Below are positions 11,990-23,599 of a stretch of 64,000 nucleotides of DNA, piece by piece. The stretch lies in assembly GCA_015680685.1 (NCBI GenBank), contig MNCI01025159.1, positions 89,412-153,411 on the forward strand, in the 5' to 3' direction. Positions within the stretch are counted from its first letter, which is position 1; every line of letters starts with the position of its first letter. Source of the stretch: Gnetum montanum (lineage: Eukaryota; Streptophyta; Gnetopsida; Gnetales; Gnetaceae). The position numbers were made by a program, and so were the translations under genes. The notes beneath the pieces were generated by a model that was not told the origin of the DNA, made no database searches, and saw nothing but the letters and a program-made list of their open reading frames with translations.

Positions 11990-14122
11990 TGGCTGGGTAG
12001 GAAGATTGCCTTGCATAGTTGGAGTAGGTGGTAATGAAGCTAAGCATGGAAGAGGTGTAGTTGGATGAGAAGGATAGTACGTATGTGAAACATCACTCCT
12101 AGGAGAAGGATTTCTATAGTACTCGTGAATTTAGTGGTGAGGCTGAGGAGAAATGTGACTAGTAGAGTCATGTGGAGAGATTGACTGCTAAACATAATAC
12201 CTATATAGGTTAGGTTGATGGTAAGGATGTTGTTGATGTGGTAGTGGAATCCCCCATGATTCTGGGTATTGCCACTATTTATATTATTCATTTAGTTGTG
12301 GTCGGGTTCTAGTCAGATAATATGTCAAGGGTTGGTAGAATTGCCTTAGGTTACCTTGAGGATAAGGTAACCTTCAAGGTTCTTACTATCTATTTAATCA
12401 TGGGTTTAGTGCATACACCTGAGACTCTTACAAATGTGACACTACTAGGCAACATCCTTTAGGCTGGTCATATTAACATATCTTACATTCGCCATCATTG
12501 TCTATGTCTAAATCCACAACCTCTTCAATGAAGGCAACTTTGCCCTTACCCATGTTATGTGCATACTCAGCTTCTTTCTTTTTCCTTCTCTCTTGGTCAC
12601 TACTATGTCCCCTAGACTCCTCTGCTATTTTTAGAATAGTTTGAAATCTATCATCTAAGGATTTTCACATTTGGTCTACCTTTGTTGAAACTTTTGATGC
12701 AATTTTTTGAATGGAAAAGGTCTTTTTATTCACCATCTTCTTAAGTGGTGACTCTTCTTCATCTTCAAAAACTCTAATTTTCTTCTTTCAAAGGAAAGGA
12801 TCTCTTTTGTACTCCTTTGCACTTTCTCTTTTCCTTAACTTGCCTTCCTCCTTGGCAACTTGCTCCAAAAATCTTTGTATTTTTTGGGCTCTGAGCTAAA
12901 ATAGCCTTCCTTGGGCATAAGTCCCAAGGGTTCTTCACATTTTATACCTAAGCCCATCTATGAGATGGCGCAGTTGTTCCTTTTGTGAGTAATCATGGCC
13001 AGGGAAATGATGTAATAAGGTATAATATTGGCCCATGGTAGCATCCAAGGGTTCAAGTCCTCCTTGTATCCATCCTTGGATTTTCTTACATAGGTTGGAC
13101 ACTTGGGAGTACTTTTGATACTTATCATTGAATAGCTCTAACATGGTACTCCATTGACATATGGATTCCAATTCTAAGGACTGGTACTAGCTTTCTGCTT
13201 CCTTGATCAGTGTCCATGGAAACAATCTTAGTTTTTGCCACTCATTTTCTATGTTTTGCAAGGCACATGCATCTTGGAATGCTTGTAAATGGTTTTGAGG
13301 ATCAACATTGTATCCCCCTTCAAATCGTGGGATATTATTCATGTCCAGTCTTTTGATCCTACTATCGTTTGAGTGCCTTGTTGGAATTCTAGCATCCTTT
13401 GATATATCTAACATACTTTAGGTCACAAATAGGGGTTCATCATGATCATGTTATCTATGGCATCTATGATGCCTATGTTGTTCCCTACTCTCCCTTCTTT
13501 CATGATGTGTCTCTTTGGACTACCCTCATCCCCTTTTTCAACTATTTTTTCTATGATCTCTATTTTGCTTACCCTTAACCTCATTGTCTCTCCCTTTGTG
13601 ACTACATTTAGATCCTGAAGGAGAGGGGGAAGGAGATGATGAAGGTGAAGAGGAAGAAGAACTTGCACCATGATGGTGCCTATCATCTTCTCTTCAGTGT
13701 TCACGACCTCGGTCACGGTCACAATCCAAATGTCCATCATTGTCATGTGTTCGTGTTCCTTTTCTAAACTCTTTTTATCCATTGGCATTAGAACCTGAAT
13801 TATGAATAGTTGAGTGAAGATTTTGATACACAACTCCTTGACCAAAGTCAACGAGAGGAACATCATTCTGTGGAAAACCTCCTGAGATAGGTTCACCACC
13901 CTTGTTTTGACTTAGGACATACAGGACATCCTGAGATCAATTTTCCTTCATAGATTTGTGTTGTCTCTCCTGTTGTAGGTTCCTTTGATGTTGTGCCTCT
14001 GTGGGCCAATAATCCCTCACATCTTGTTCATGCATAATGTACTCCAATTGTAAGTGATGCATACTAATTGGTGTGAGAGCATGAAAAGGCATGCTTGAGA
14101 TTGAGCAATTGGCAGGTAACAC
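11990..14122 (-). pseudogene. Element A gag (decayed)
   Basis: Segments 13187-13414 and 12935-13171 hold the retrotransposon gag core: NHLQAFQDACALQNI, LRLFPWTLIKEAES, then an aligned WSTMLELFNDKY and EQLRHLIDGL, in the Athila order. Proline- and charge-rich stretches flank it (13423-13899). Cysteine residues near 12420-12500 may be the remains of the nucleic-acid-binding knuckle. B has a homologous gag at 47240-49314. Gag forms the particle that packages element RNA. Frames are broken by at least four stops or shifts. Confidence 0.82.
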
Positions 14123-14441
14123 TATGTTACCTTCTAAATCATGTCAATATAGTTGTTCATCCTGGTGGAGGATAAAGGTAAAGTCTAGTATATACTCATC
14201 AGGATGAATGTATACCAAGTGAAATTGTTGGGGTACTGATAGATTATCCTATACACTCTACCTATGATTGTTCATGGTGTCAGACCTAGGTGGTGAAGCA
14301 CTCTCATAAGAAGAAGGAGACATGAATGATTATTGAGTGTGCAATACTCTCTTTTTCTATCGTTGTAGGATAACTAACCCTAAGGGTTTGTTCCAATGAT
14401 GGAAGGATTTCCTAAGTTCTAATTAGTGCACAAACAACAAA

Positions 14442-14460
14442 ATCCCTAGCAATGGTGCCA
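14442..14460 (-). promoter_or_regulatory. Primer-binding site of element A (tRNA-Asp type)
   Basis: On the minus strand, one base after the LTR, the sequence is TGGCACCATTGCTAGGGAT. It fits the tRNA-Asp primer site recalled for Athila-type elements (TGGCGCCGTTGCCGGGGA) except at CpG positions, where all three CpGs have become CA or TA. Confidence 0.8.
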
Positions 14461-14461
14461 A

Positions 14462-15314
14462 TGATGAGTGGTGAGATACGCCTACATCCAACCATATGAA
14501 TATGAGCATTCATATGTGATCCAGTTAAAATCCAAGGATTAAGTGCTTATGTGCTTACATAGAACAAGGCTGGGTTATGAGATCATTATCTTCCCAAGCT
14601 TACATGTAAGGCATAATTGTATGGTTAAGTAAACTTGAGGTATATCACTTTTATGCTTTTTATGTTTTATGTTCTTGGTGCTTAAGAAAGGGGGAAATGA
14701 AATAATTTAGTAACTAATTTGATTTAACTAATGAACTATGCTGTAACTTGTCCTAACACTAGCATCCTAAACACATCCTAAATCAGTGTAACACTACTGG
14801 GATTACCATACGCTAGTCATTACTGTGTTACCAACTGTTGCACGTATGCTTGAAGTGGTTGTGCTAAGTGTGCTAATTCATTGATAAATAACAACTCAAT
14901 AAAAATAACATCAATTAACTATTAAAATCATCGAATAATAGTAAATAACATGAAATTCGATAATTAAGCTATTTTGAATATTGCAAGTTTTATCATAAAG
15001 TTCATCTTTATTTTCAGTCACAAGGCATGCTCATGTACACAATGCACGAACAAAGATTCGTTCACTTTATGACTCCTACTATAGACACTCATAAATAATT
15101 CTAACTCTAGAAAGGAAAAACTATAGGAGTTTGGCTAAGGGACTATGAAAACTCACTGCAAAATCAAGTGCCCTTGTCTCTTATTTATCTGTGATGAGAC
15201 AACTTCCAACATTACATGTCCAATATCTCTTCAGCCTTTTCGACATCGCATATTTGATATCAAGGGTTTAATATCACGGGTTCGATATCAAGGGTCTAAT
15301 ATTGGGACTCATTA
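14462..15314 (-). repeat. Element A, right LTR (5' LTR)
   Basis: 853 bp, beginning TGATGAG and ending CTCATTA, where the terminal inverted repeat predicts CTCATCA. It is followed by the GTAAC duplication. The GATATC repeat cluster (15252-15305) and a mutated TATA box (about 15177) are in register with the left LTR. Confidence 0.9.
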
Positions 15315-15319
15315 GTAAC

Positions 15320-16309
15320 CAAAATAAATTTTTCGTACTTTGTGACTATTGTTGCCATTTGCAGCTAGTTTGTTCTGGATGTTGTTGCAACCAACACTGC
15401 TTATAGCTATTGATGTAGGGAGAGAGAGAGAAGAGGTTGGATTAAATGGCCTACTGATGTGTCTCTAACACATAGATAGAATGTGCCTTGTCACTAGCAC
15501 GAGAGAGGAAAATTTGTCCCTATCTAGAGAACCCTGTCATGGATGCACTACTCACCAAAAATAGAATGGAACTATAGAACCCACACTTGCAACTGCTACT
15601 ATCTATTGCTGCAATACCATAGTAGAGAGAGAGAATGAGCCATTATGTCTTGCTATCACATGTTGGTAGATGCATTGTTGTCTCTAGTTCTATATCTACC
15701 ACCATCATGGGTCTACTACAAAAAGGGAAAAGAAAACTACTACCTCTTGGTTTGCTACTAATATTTTTGACTATCATCCATGAAACTCTACCATTGCTAA
15801 CTATCATTGATCTATTATCAAGAATAAAGAAGTAGGACTATAGAACCTACTTGTTGTGCTTGTCGTTCGCATGCATCAACTGCACCATAGTCATCCTAAG
15901 AAAAATAGGAGAAGTGAGAGAGAGAAAGGTATCATCCATTAGTTTCTTAGCCCCTAGAGAACCCCTTTCCCATCTACATGTGCCTCAATGGAAAGAGACG
16001 TAGCTATTCGAGAAGGAAGTCTAATTTGTTAAGTAGGCTTTTACTTTCCCCTTCCGAATTCATCTTCATTCTCTATTTTATAGCCACCTACTAGTGGTGT
16101 TTCACCTCCCTGCACATCAGTCCACCTCCCTACATGTCGATTCACGTTCTTTCACATTAGTCCACCTCCCTACATGTTAGTTCACCTTCTTACACATTGG
16201 TTCACCTTCCTACATGCCAACATTGCTTGGTGAAATGGTATATGATTTTACAGGATAGTTTTGTTGATCATGGCCCCATGCGATAGCATGGGTGAGGTTG
16301 GATACAACA
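15320..16309 (-). repeat. Element F, right LTR, second part
   Basis: Continuation of the F LTR after element A, ending ACAACA before GTAGG. It contains only a few GA units at 15622-15634 and the 20-bp tandem repeat array at 16101-16221. An apparent 66-codon frame at 15635-15835 has a counterpart in the left LTR, but it is ordinary LTR sequence and not a gene. Confidence 0.85.
16101..16221. repeat. 20-bp tandem repeats in the right F LTR
   Basis: Six units of 20 bp with alternating CCACCTCCCTACATGT and TCACCTTCTTACACATT forms. It corresponds to the array at 4575-4695, but the units have diverged separately in each LTR. Confidence 0.85.
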
Positions 16310-16314
16310 GTAGG

Positions 16315-19300
16315 TAGGGAGAAAAACCAAATTGGATTCATGAACTTTTACATGACTTTAAATCACTTTACTTAATTTGGCTTTATCAACAATCAAATTA
16401 TGGAATAGTTAAAATTATATGGCATTAGAAGTGATAGTGCCATCTTGCATCTCTGAAAGGGCACTAGGACATCTATCCTCAATGGTTAAGAATGTAGTGA
16501 TGAAGAAAACTAATAGAAAATACCTTGTGATACATAATGAGTGCTCTTGTACTTCTATAAGCTAAATCAATTATTAGCTAGAACTCAATGTTTTTTTATT
16601 TCATTCTCCTCTCTCGTCCATTTAACTTTTCCATTTCTTTATTTTTAGTTTTTATTTGGTTTATAGTTATGTTTACAAGAAGTTGGTCAAGGAAAAGTGG
16701 AGAAAAAGATTTGACCATCAAAGTGGTGGACTCACATTTGATGTTGATGTCTTGCTACTTGTTTAAAGTCTATGGATATTTTAGTAATATAATTTCTAAG
16801 GTAAAGAAGGATAAGAGTTTAATAAGAATAATCCAATTGGAGATTCTTGATGGCTCAACATTAAAAGTGAGCTCAATACCAAATTTCTTATAGATTGTGA
16901 TAATTGTATTGCATAAAGCACTTGCTTAGTCACATGCTCAAGTAGCAATGATTCTATTTTTATTAATAATTATAAAAGATAATTCTTTTCTTATTCATAT
17001 TTAATTTTCTAATTAGTTTGTAGTATTAACTTAAAAATTATTTTAATTTTTTTCTTTTATGAACCCTTGCATTTATTTTCCTTTCTCTTTCTAAGTTTCT
17101 AATGCTAGGATTTCATGACATTTAAAATTTTTACTTTGATCTATTTTTATTCACATTGATTAAATTATTTAAAATAATTTTTTTAGGCCTTGGGTAGCTT
17201 ATTTTTGGATGTGTGGATGTGATTTTTAATTTATTTTATTACTTTAGTAATCAACATCTTTTGATTTTTATTGGAGATCAAAATTAGAAGATTTAATCAA
17301 ATCAAAAACAAAATGCCCAAGATTTATACCCCAATGGCTTAAGAAATAACTCAAAAATTTAATTGTATTAGTGAATGTTACATATCATGATTGGAATTGA
17401 AATTCTTCTTGTTGTTATCAATCACTATTATTGGAGCATTATCTTGATGAGAAGCTTTCTAGTTTTCCTACAAACATATCAATTTAGATTACTAGGGTGA
17501 TATGGGATGAGATGAAAGTTCTCTATAGCAATTGAAGTTACTAGAGTAATATTCGATGATATTTCTAGCACTTTAAAGTTTCAAAGTCTAAAGATATTGA
17601 TTCTAATAATTGGAATCCATGTAAGATTAATATATTGAACAATGATATCTACTAATAACTCTAGAATCTATGACTAGTAATATAACCTATAATTCAAAAA
17701 GGTAAATACCCAAAACAAGCATGATTTTAAGGGTAAATAATGTCAAATCTTCCTAAAACTTCAGCCACAATATTGAGAGACATTATAAATCATAATAAAC
17801 CTCCAAAACTTCAACATGAATTATTGACTAAAACTTCATAAAACATGTGAAAATGCCTAAGATAAATCAACAATAACTCAATCATCTAAGTGCTCTGATC
17901 TCGAATCCAAATATCCAAAGCCATGTGATAATACTAGATCTATTAATCTTTAATTATAGTTACGCTTACTACATCCAAATTCCTTTGAAATTATGAAAAA
18001 AAAGAACATTAAAAAATGCCTAAAAGAGCTCTCTAAAACCTTCCCAAATCAATACCAAACACCAATTTAAATAAGAGAATTACATATCCTTCAACATGCA
18101 AAACTTTCTAACAAAAACATTAATTAATCCTTTCTAGAATCATAGATTCAAAATATCAAAAACGTTTAATTGAACATCTAAACTTTTAACATTCATTGAG
18201 AAAACATGAAACCAATGTATGAGAATCAATTTCTTATGAAAATGTGAGATAATATTTTAGAATTGCAAGAATAATTAAGAGAAAATTAGATTTACTTATG
18301 ATAAATTTATGAGAATATTGTGAGAATTGGATAAAAGAATTATGAGGAGTTGAAATCATCGTGAGAATTTCATGTTATGAAAATATGAGAAAGAAAAGAA
18401 AAATGCACACAAAAACATAAGGAACTACTTGCATACTTCTCTTCTATTCATCTTCAACTTGAAATAATTCCTCTTAATGAAGGATAGGATTTCTTCTTAT
18501 ACTTTTTATAAATGCTTTAGTTTAATGAGTATTACATGTAGCATCATTAATACATTACAAAAATGAAGTATGCACATGCACTTGAAAAAAATAAAAGATA
18601 AACTTCAAACCTTGAAAATTAAAAAACTAACTCCTAATGATTCTTATGACTTATAAATTTTGAAAACTAAAAGAATTACATGACTTCAAATTAAAACATG
18701 ACATAAAATGTAGATTTGAGAGAAAATTTGATTGTCCAAATGAGAACATATTGCACATTATCTCCAATAATTTCTCACTATTTTTTAATGTTTCAAGATA
18801 AATATCTTAATATATTTTGTCAGAATGCTTTTGTATCTCATGGTAATGCATACTTATCTAAGATAAGAATATTGTACCCCAGTCATGGAGAAGAAACAAA
18901 ATCAAGTATTATTTTTGAAAATGTTTCTATCACATTTTTCATACCTTCATGCACTAGGATCTTGATTAGGATAATGTTTTATGTGTTGCTCTTGGTAACT
19001 CAACATATGTCATGCAAGAAATTTGGTATCATAAGCAATTCAATTGAGAGAGAAATAAATTATGATGGGTGCTCCTACCAGAAAAATAACTAATAAGGGG
19101 CCAAAGTAGAATTGTTTAAGAAAGAGTGATAAGATTAGAAGAAACATTTCAAATATATATGGTGTATCCTCACTACACATAAGACATTCTAGGAGTGGTT
19201 TTACCATAACCATCACCTCCTAGTAGTACTTCTTGAGATGAAAAGTTTATGATTTTTAATGCATCATATCTTGTTGTAACTCATTTGCAGTGACCATAAG

Positions 19301-21750
19301 ACAAGCCATACTTAGTCTATGTTTTATTGTTATAAGCTAAGGGACTTGCTTAATTTAGTTATTGGAGAATTATGTTACATCCCATGGCAAATTTTTTGTA
19401 AGCTTAGATTCATTAACCTCTTTTTGTATACTTAAACTTATAATTTAGGCTTATTTTGGAGTTTGGTAACATACACCTCTTGGTGCATACTTGGTGATGC
19501 ATCCTTGATGGTAATACCTTAGTGTTGCCATGCTAGTATCATCATCCCTAGTACATTAATACACCTAGTATATTAATCACTTGGTATCGCTAGACCTAGT
19601 TAGTTAACATCCTAGTATTTCAACACATTGTATGTCAACATTTGTATGTCATCACTATGTTGTTGATGAATCACTTTTGTTAAACGTTTGAAAAATATAA
19701 ATGTATAAAGAGTAAAGTTCAAAAGGATCATTTATTTTTCAGTTTTTCTTTATTGTAAAGGACTTTTTCTCATCCCTTGGGCAACTATGCAATCTATTTT
19801 GTTGTCTGTTTTGATTAACTAGTTCATCATGGAGTGAGACTATGTTTGAGTGCTACCATGTTTTCATAGCTTGAAATCATTTGATTAATGTAGAGCCTTG
19901 TTTGTACAATAAATAAGTCTTAATTTTATTTTCCAATTTTATTTTATTAAACCTTGAAGATGATATCTAATTAATTAAATTACTTATTATATTTAAAAAT
20001 TAGAATTAAATTAATTCTGTTAAATAGATTATCATAGTAATGTGGAGCTTTGTGATGATTTGACCTTTCCTGAGGAGGTTTTATCTATTTGGAACGGTCT
20101 TAGGTCATCAATGGTATGAATAAAAATATTTTGCTACTTTCATAGGTTAGTGATGCACCTATCCCATAATGGATTATAACATGCTTTGCATGTGTGTTAG
20201 ATTTTTTATTATGCTTGCTTCATAATGGATTATGATGTAAATGTGTGTTTTATTTCCTTTCATGTGTGAATGTGACACTTATCTTGTAAGTGATTACGAT
20301 GAGTTTTAACTATTACTTGATTTCATATGTTTATAAAATATATAAAAATTATGAAATTATAAAAATACTAGTTCCTTACCTTGACAACATAGGTCCATTT
20401 AATTGTAATATTTTTATTTAATAAATATTATGATATATACAAGTAAATATTGTAGTTTATGTTCTTCCATATTCAGTGTTTACAATTATCTTTCTATATG
20501 TATCATTAATAGAGATATTTTGGCCTAGGCAAGAGGGCCCCTATCACCCATAAAAAATTGAAATTCCTATCACTACCAATGGAGCATCCATAAAGTTTAG
20601 ACATTATGAAAAATAAAATAGTATAATTCTAGAATAATATTGAATAAACCCTAGCTTATAAAAACTAATGATTATCATAAATGGTTGAAATAAAAAATAT
20701 CAAAAAGAATTAACCTAAAAATTAGGATAAAAGAAAGCTTTCAAATCCTAAATATTAGAAAAAATAAGAAAACCCACTTGAATTCCTATACAAATAAAAA
20801 ATAATAATAGAAAGTAAATTACCTAATTCAAGGATTGAAGTGTAAAGATTACATTTCCATGGTTAAATATCTCTATGAACCAAAAGCTTTTATACGATTT
20901 TGGTAAGGGCTTCACTCCAAACACCCCAAATTTCTTTGAAAACTTCTAAGTTATGAATTCAAACACTTCAATAAGGAACATGATAAAATATAAAATTTTT
21001 TATTGAATACTAAAATTTAGAGTACAATGCTAGAAATAGTAATGCAGAAGGATTTGAAACAAAACCTAAGACAATCCTCACTTCCAACTACTCAAGATTA
21101 AAATTACTCAAGTGGATCATACAACATGATGATCCCATAAGAAATATTCCTTCTCTCACCTCTAAAGGTTGTTCAACTCTTTCACATAAAGGGAATAGCA
21201 TGGCCTTAATTTAAGAGACATCTTATAGTTTTTATAGTCTTTGGATGATCATTCATCTTTTCTAAAGTTTGCACCTTTTTGGAAAATTAATTTTCTTCAA
21301 ATTGCAAGTTCCTATGGCTTGTAATACATTACAACAACCATCTCACAACTAGATCATGACTCACATCTTATTACATTAATAAAATCCTTATACTTTTTTG
21401 TCTCTATTTCTTAGTGGATTACAAATAATTATGATTTTCAATATTCTATTGTGAACTTACTATGACTCATAATGGACTTGAAACTCACTTTCCAAGATTG
21501 AAACTTACATCCTTTTATGAAAGATCAAAATTGTGGTAGACTATGACTTTGCAGATACAATGAAAAACTACGATTGACTACAACTTACAGTAATCTTGTA
21601 GTTGCCTATCAAACATAAGAAAAATACACAAAAAACTCAAAAAAATATCAAAATATAAACACATAAATTTTAGAAACCTTAATAATTATACATAATTCAT
21701 CAAAGAGTTAAATTCATTTCTTCATTTCATGTAGCATCATCTAGATTTTA
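16315..21750. other. AT-rich stretch without a recognisable gene
   Basis: 5.4 kb in which I recognise no protein family. Frames at 16588-16893 and 18716-19093 are open for 101 and 125 codons but are low in complexity and match no family I know. A short degenerate tandem repeat lies near 19480-19670. The 3' non-coding part and LTR of element D are expected in the right-hand portion: GTTGTAGT-like motifs at 21550-21610 recur after the integrase of E. I could not delimit the LTR. Confidence 0.45.
19480..19675. repeat. Degenerate ~16-bp tandem repeat
   Basis: Roughly ten units of 15-16 bp related to CCTAGTATATTAATCA, drifting to TTTGTATGTCATCA at the right. It resembles U3 arrays seen in the LTRs of this window and may mark a decayed LTR. 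Confidence 0.55.
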
Positions 21751-21756
21751 ATCATT

Positions 21757-22180
21757 CTAATGAAGTAGATACTCATACCTCTTTGTCTCTCCAGTACTTA
21801 AAGGCTTTCTTTTCTTGAGCATGATAGCCTTCCTTTTCTTGGAGGAATGTGAATCCTTGATCATAGCATTTAATTTTTCTATGATTATTTCCAAATTTTG
21901 ATCATCTTTAGGTCCATGATAATGAGTCAAATGTGTAAAAGTAAATACAAAAGATATGCCAATATCTTCAGAAATCAACATCTCAAATGAATCATTATTA
22001 TCTTCAACTTGAAAAATATCATTTTCTTGTCTTTTAACTTTTAGAAGTTCACTCTTATTAGTCTCTTTTCTTGGATTCAAAAAAGATCACCAATGTTAAA
22101 TTTAATATTTCTCCAATCTTCATTCTTCTTTGGAAATAATTCTTTAGCCTTCTTCATCAACCATTCTCTCACTAGGATAG
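21757..22180 (-). pseudogene. Element D integrase C-terminal region
   Basis: The frame at 21757-22080 contains ISEDIGISFVFTFTHLTHYHGP, matching the PEDIGISPIFNVxDLxPYHG signature after the GPY/F module in plant chromovirus-type integrases. A Lys-rich tail and KPLSTGETKRYEYLL follow. An upstream GD motif at about 22080-22100 fits the module start. No D-D-E residues are found, so the core is deleted. Confidence 0.7.
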
Positions 22181-22479
22181 ATAAATTTTTTAGTTCATTT
22201 TCTTCACAAATTTAACACTTAATTATGCTTCTCCATAAAATTTTTTAATCATCCAACATTCTTGGGCTATATACATAGTTTTCTTCAAAGAACTTTTTTC
22301 AATGATGGATTCAAATGTAGCATAGTAGGAAAACTCTACATGGGATAATAAATTCTTTTCATGACTAGGTTGATCATCACAAAGGTATATAAGTGATTAG
22401 TTTTACAAAATAAGAGATTCCATTGAAATTCTTCCAAACCTACCCAAAATCATGATCATCTACATATAACTGAGTAAAT

Positions 22480-22612
22480 CATCGATACATTCCACTTGTG
22501 GAGTATTAAAATTTACAGCATGCACCCTTGATAGTACATCAACCACTACATTTCTCTTTTCACTCTTATGCTTTGAAAAGAAATTGAGCCCTTGTAATTA
22601 TGCCATTCATTT
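22480..22612 (-). pseudogene. Element D RNase H, C-terminal end
   Basis: On the minus strand it encodes a HKSEKRNVVVDVLSR motif, the KHKSGKENxVADALSR end of Gypsy RNase H. It continues the frame that stops at the CATTT duplication at 50325, so B entered within this domain. Confidence 0.8.
22608..22612. repeat. Target-site duplication of element B, left copy (CATTT)
   Basis: CATTT precedes TGATGAG of the left B LTR and recurs at 50325-50329 after CTCATCA of the right B LTR, 27.7 kb away. Confidence 0.9.
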
Positions 22613-23429
22613 TGATGAGTGGTGGATATCACACCCAACCATATGAATCACAAGCATTCATGCATGATCTAATGAAATTCCATGGATGGAACTAGTTGTG
22701 GCATCTGGATTGTTATGTCTTAATTGTAGTTCATAGCCTTCCCACTTGGACTAGTGGTAGCTTTGCCACATATGATTTAGTCCAAAGTGAGACATATGAT
22801 AATTGATGTTATTGAAACCTTATGTTACTAATAATGATATTAGAGAAATTAATTATTTAATCTAATTAAAAATGAAAAGTAAAGTCTAAACTAGCCTATG
22901 TGTGATGAATATTTATTCCTAACCTTCTGTACATGCCTTGGACTTTGTAATTACACTTAAGTGCTTATGATTAGTCGTACTCATTCCACTTAATGATAGA
23001 AATAATAAAGAGTAATATATGATAAACATTAACTAAGAAAAATAGTAAGAATTTTAGTAATTAACAATAATAAAGCTAAGTGGATGCTGCAATGATGGAA
23101 GTAATCTCGATCTTTATTACTGAGCATGCAACACATCCAAGTACATCACTTTTGAATAAGGTTATCATACAATCACTTAACATCACATTTTGGTCATACA
23201 ATACAAAAAAAACTAATAGAATTTTGTTACTTTTCTACTACCTATATTTTCCCTCTCTATGTATATATGTCCAAAGCCATTCAACCAAGTGTTGTATTTA
23301 TAGGCTAGCATGAATGAGGTGATATTGGATCCTTGACATTGGAGGTTGTGCCATAATATCAAATAAAAAATAATATAGCTTTGACATTAGATACCTAATA
23401 TTGGATCCCTACCAAAACATGACTCATCA
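22613..23429 (-). repeat. Element B, left LTR (3' LTR)
   Basis: 817 bp, TGATGAG to CTCATCA, matching 49465-50324. The start (ACCCAACCATATGAAT, ACAAGCATTCA) is shared with the LTRs of A, showing common ancestry. It has a minus-strand TATAAATA at 23295-23302. The right LTR reads TATGAATA there. Confidence 0.9.
23295..23302 (-). promoter_or_regulatory. TATA box of the B LTR promoter
   Basis: Minus-strand TATAAATA followed by CAACACTTGG, in the position equivalent to the A LTR TATA box. Confidence 0.6.
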
Positions 23430-23599
23430 TACCCTCACGATTGAATGAAAACTCATGCTTGAGTTAAACAAAATGAGGAACAAGTTATTTACAAAATATT
23501 GGACAGGTATGGGATTATTGACTAACTCTAATAGACACAAAAATTGAATTTTTCATGTTGTAATGGTGTTTTATAAAAAATGGACATGACATGGAAAAA

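Larger units (their letters stand above)
5395..15314 (-). mobile_element. Element A: Athila-like Ty3/Gypsy retrotransposon (minus strand)
   Basis: This is a complete-length but decayed element of 9.9 kb. It has LTRs of about 850 bp with TGATGAG/CTCATCA-type ends, a tRNA-Asp-type primer site, gag, protease, RT, RNase H and integrase in Gypsy order on the minus strand, and about 2 kb of non-coding sequence before the 3' LTR. The pre-RT and RT motifs (ICQHRIY, KDHFPLQFIDQ, DGYSGYNQIQIAPEDQ) resemble the Athila lineage. Stops and frameshifts in every domain make it non-functional. It is a closer relative of B than of C, D or E. Confidence 0.9.
3494..16309 (-). mobile_element. Element F: short LTR retrotransposon with almost no internal region, split by element A
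   Basis: Two long direct repeats (3494-4783, and 5194-5394 continued at 15320-16309) begin TGTTGA and end with AACA (CAACA in the second copy). They are bracketed by GTAGG duplications. Only about 410 bp lie between them, with no coding capacity, so this is a non-autonomous LARD/TRIM-like element. Orientation is tentative: a GGGGCTAAG purine-rich run adjoins the left LTR on the minus strand, and a TGGTACTAGA sequence resembling an initiator-Met primer site adjoins the right LTR. Both fit minus-strand transcription. Element A lies in the second LTR. Confidence 0.82.
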
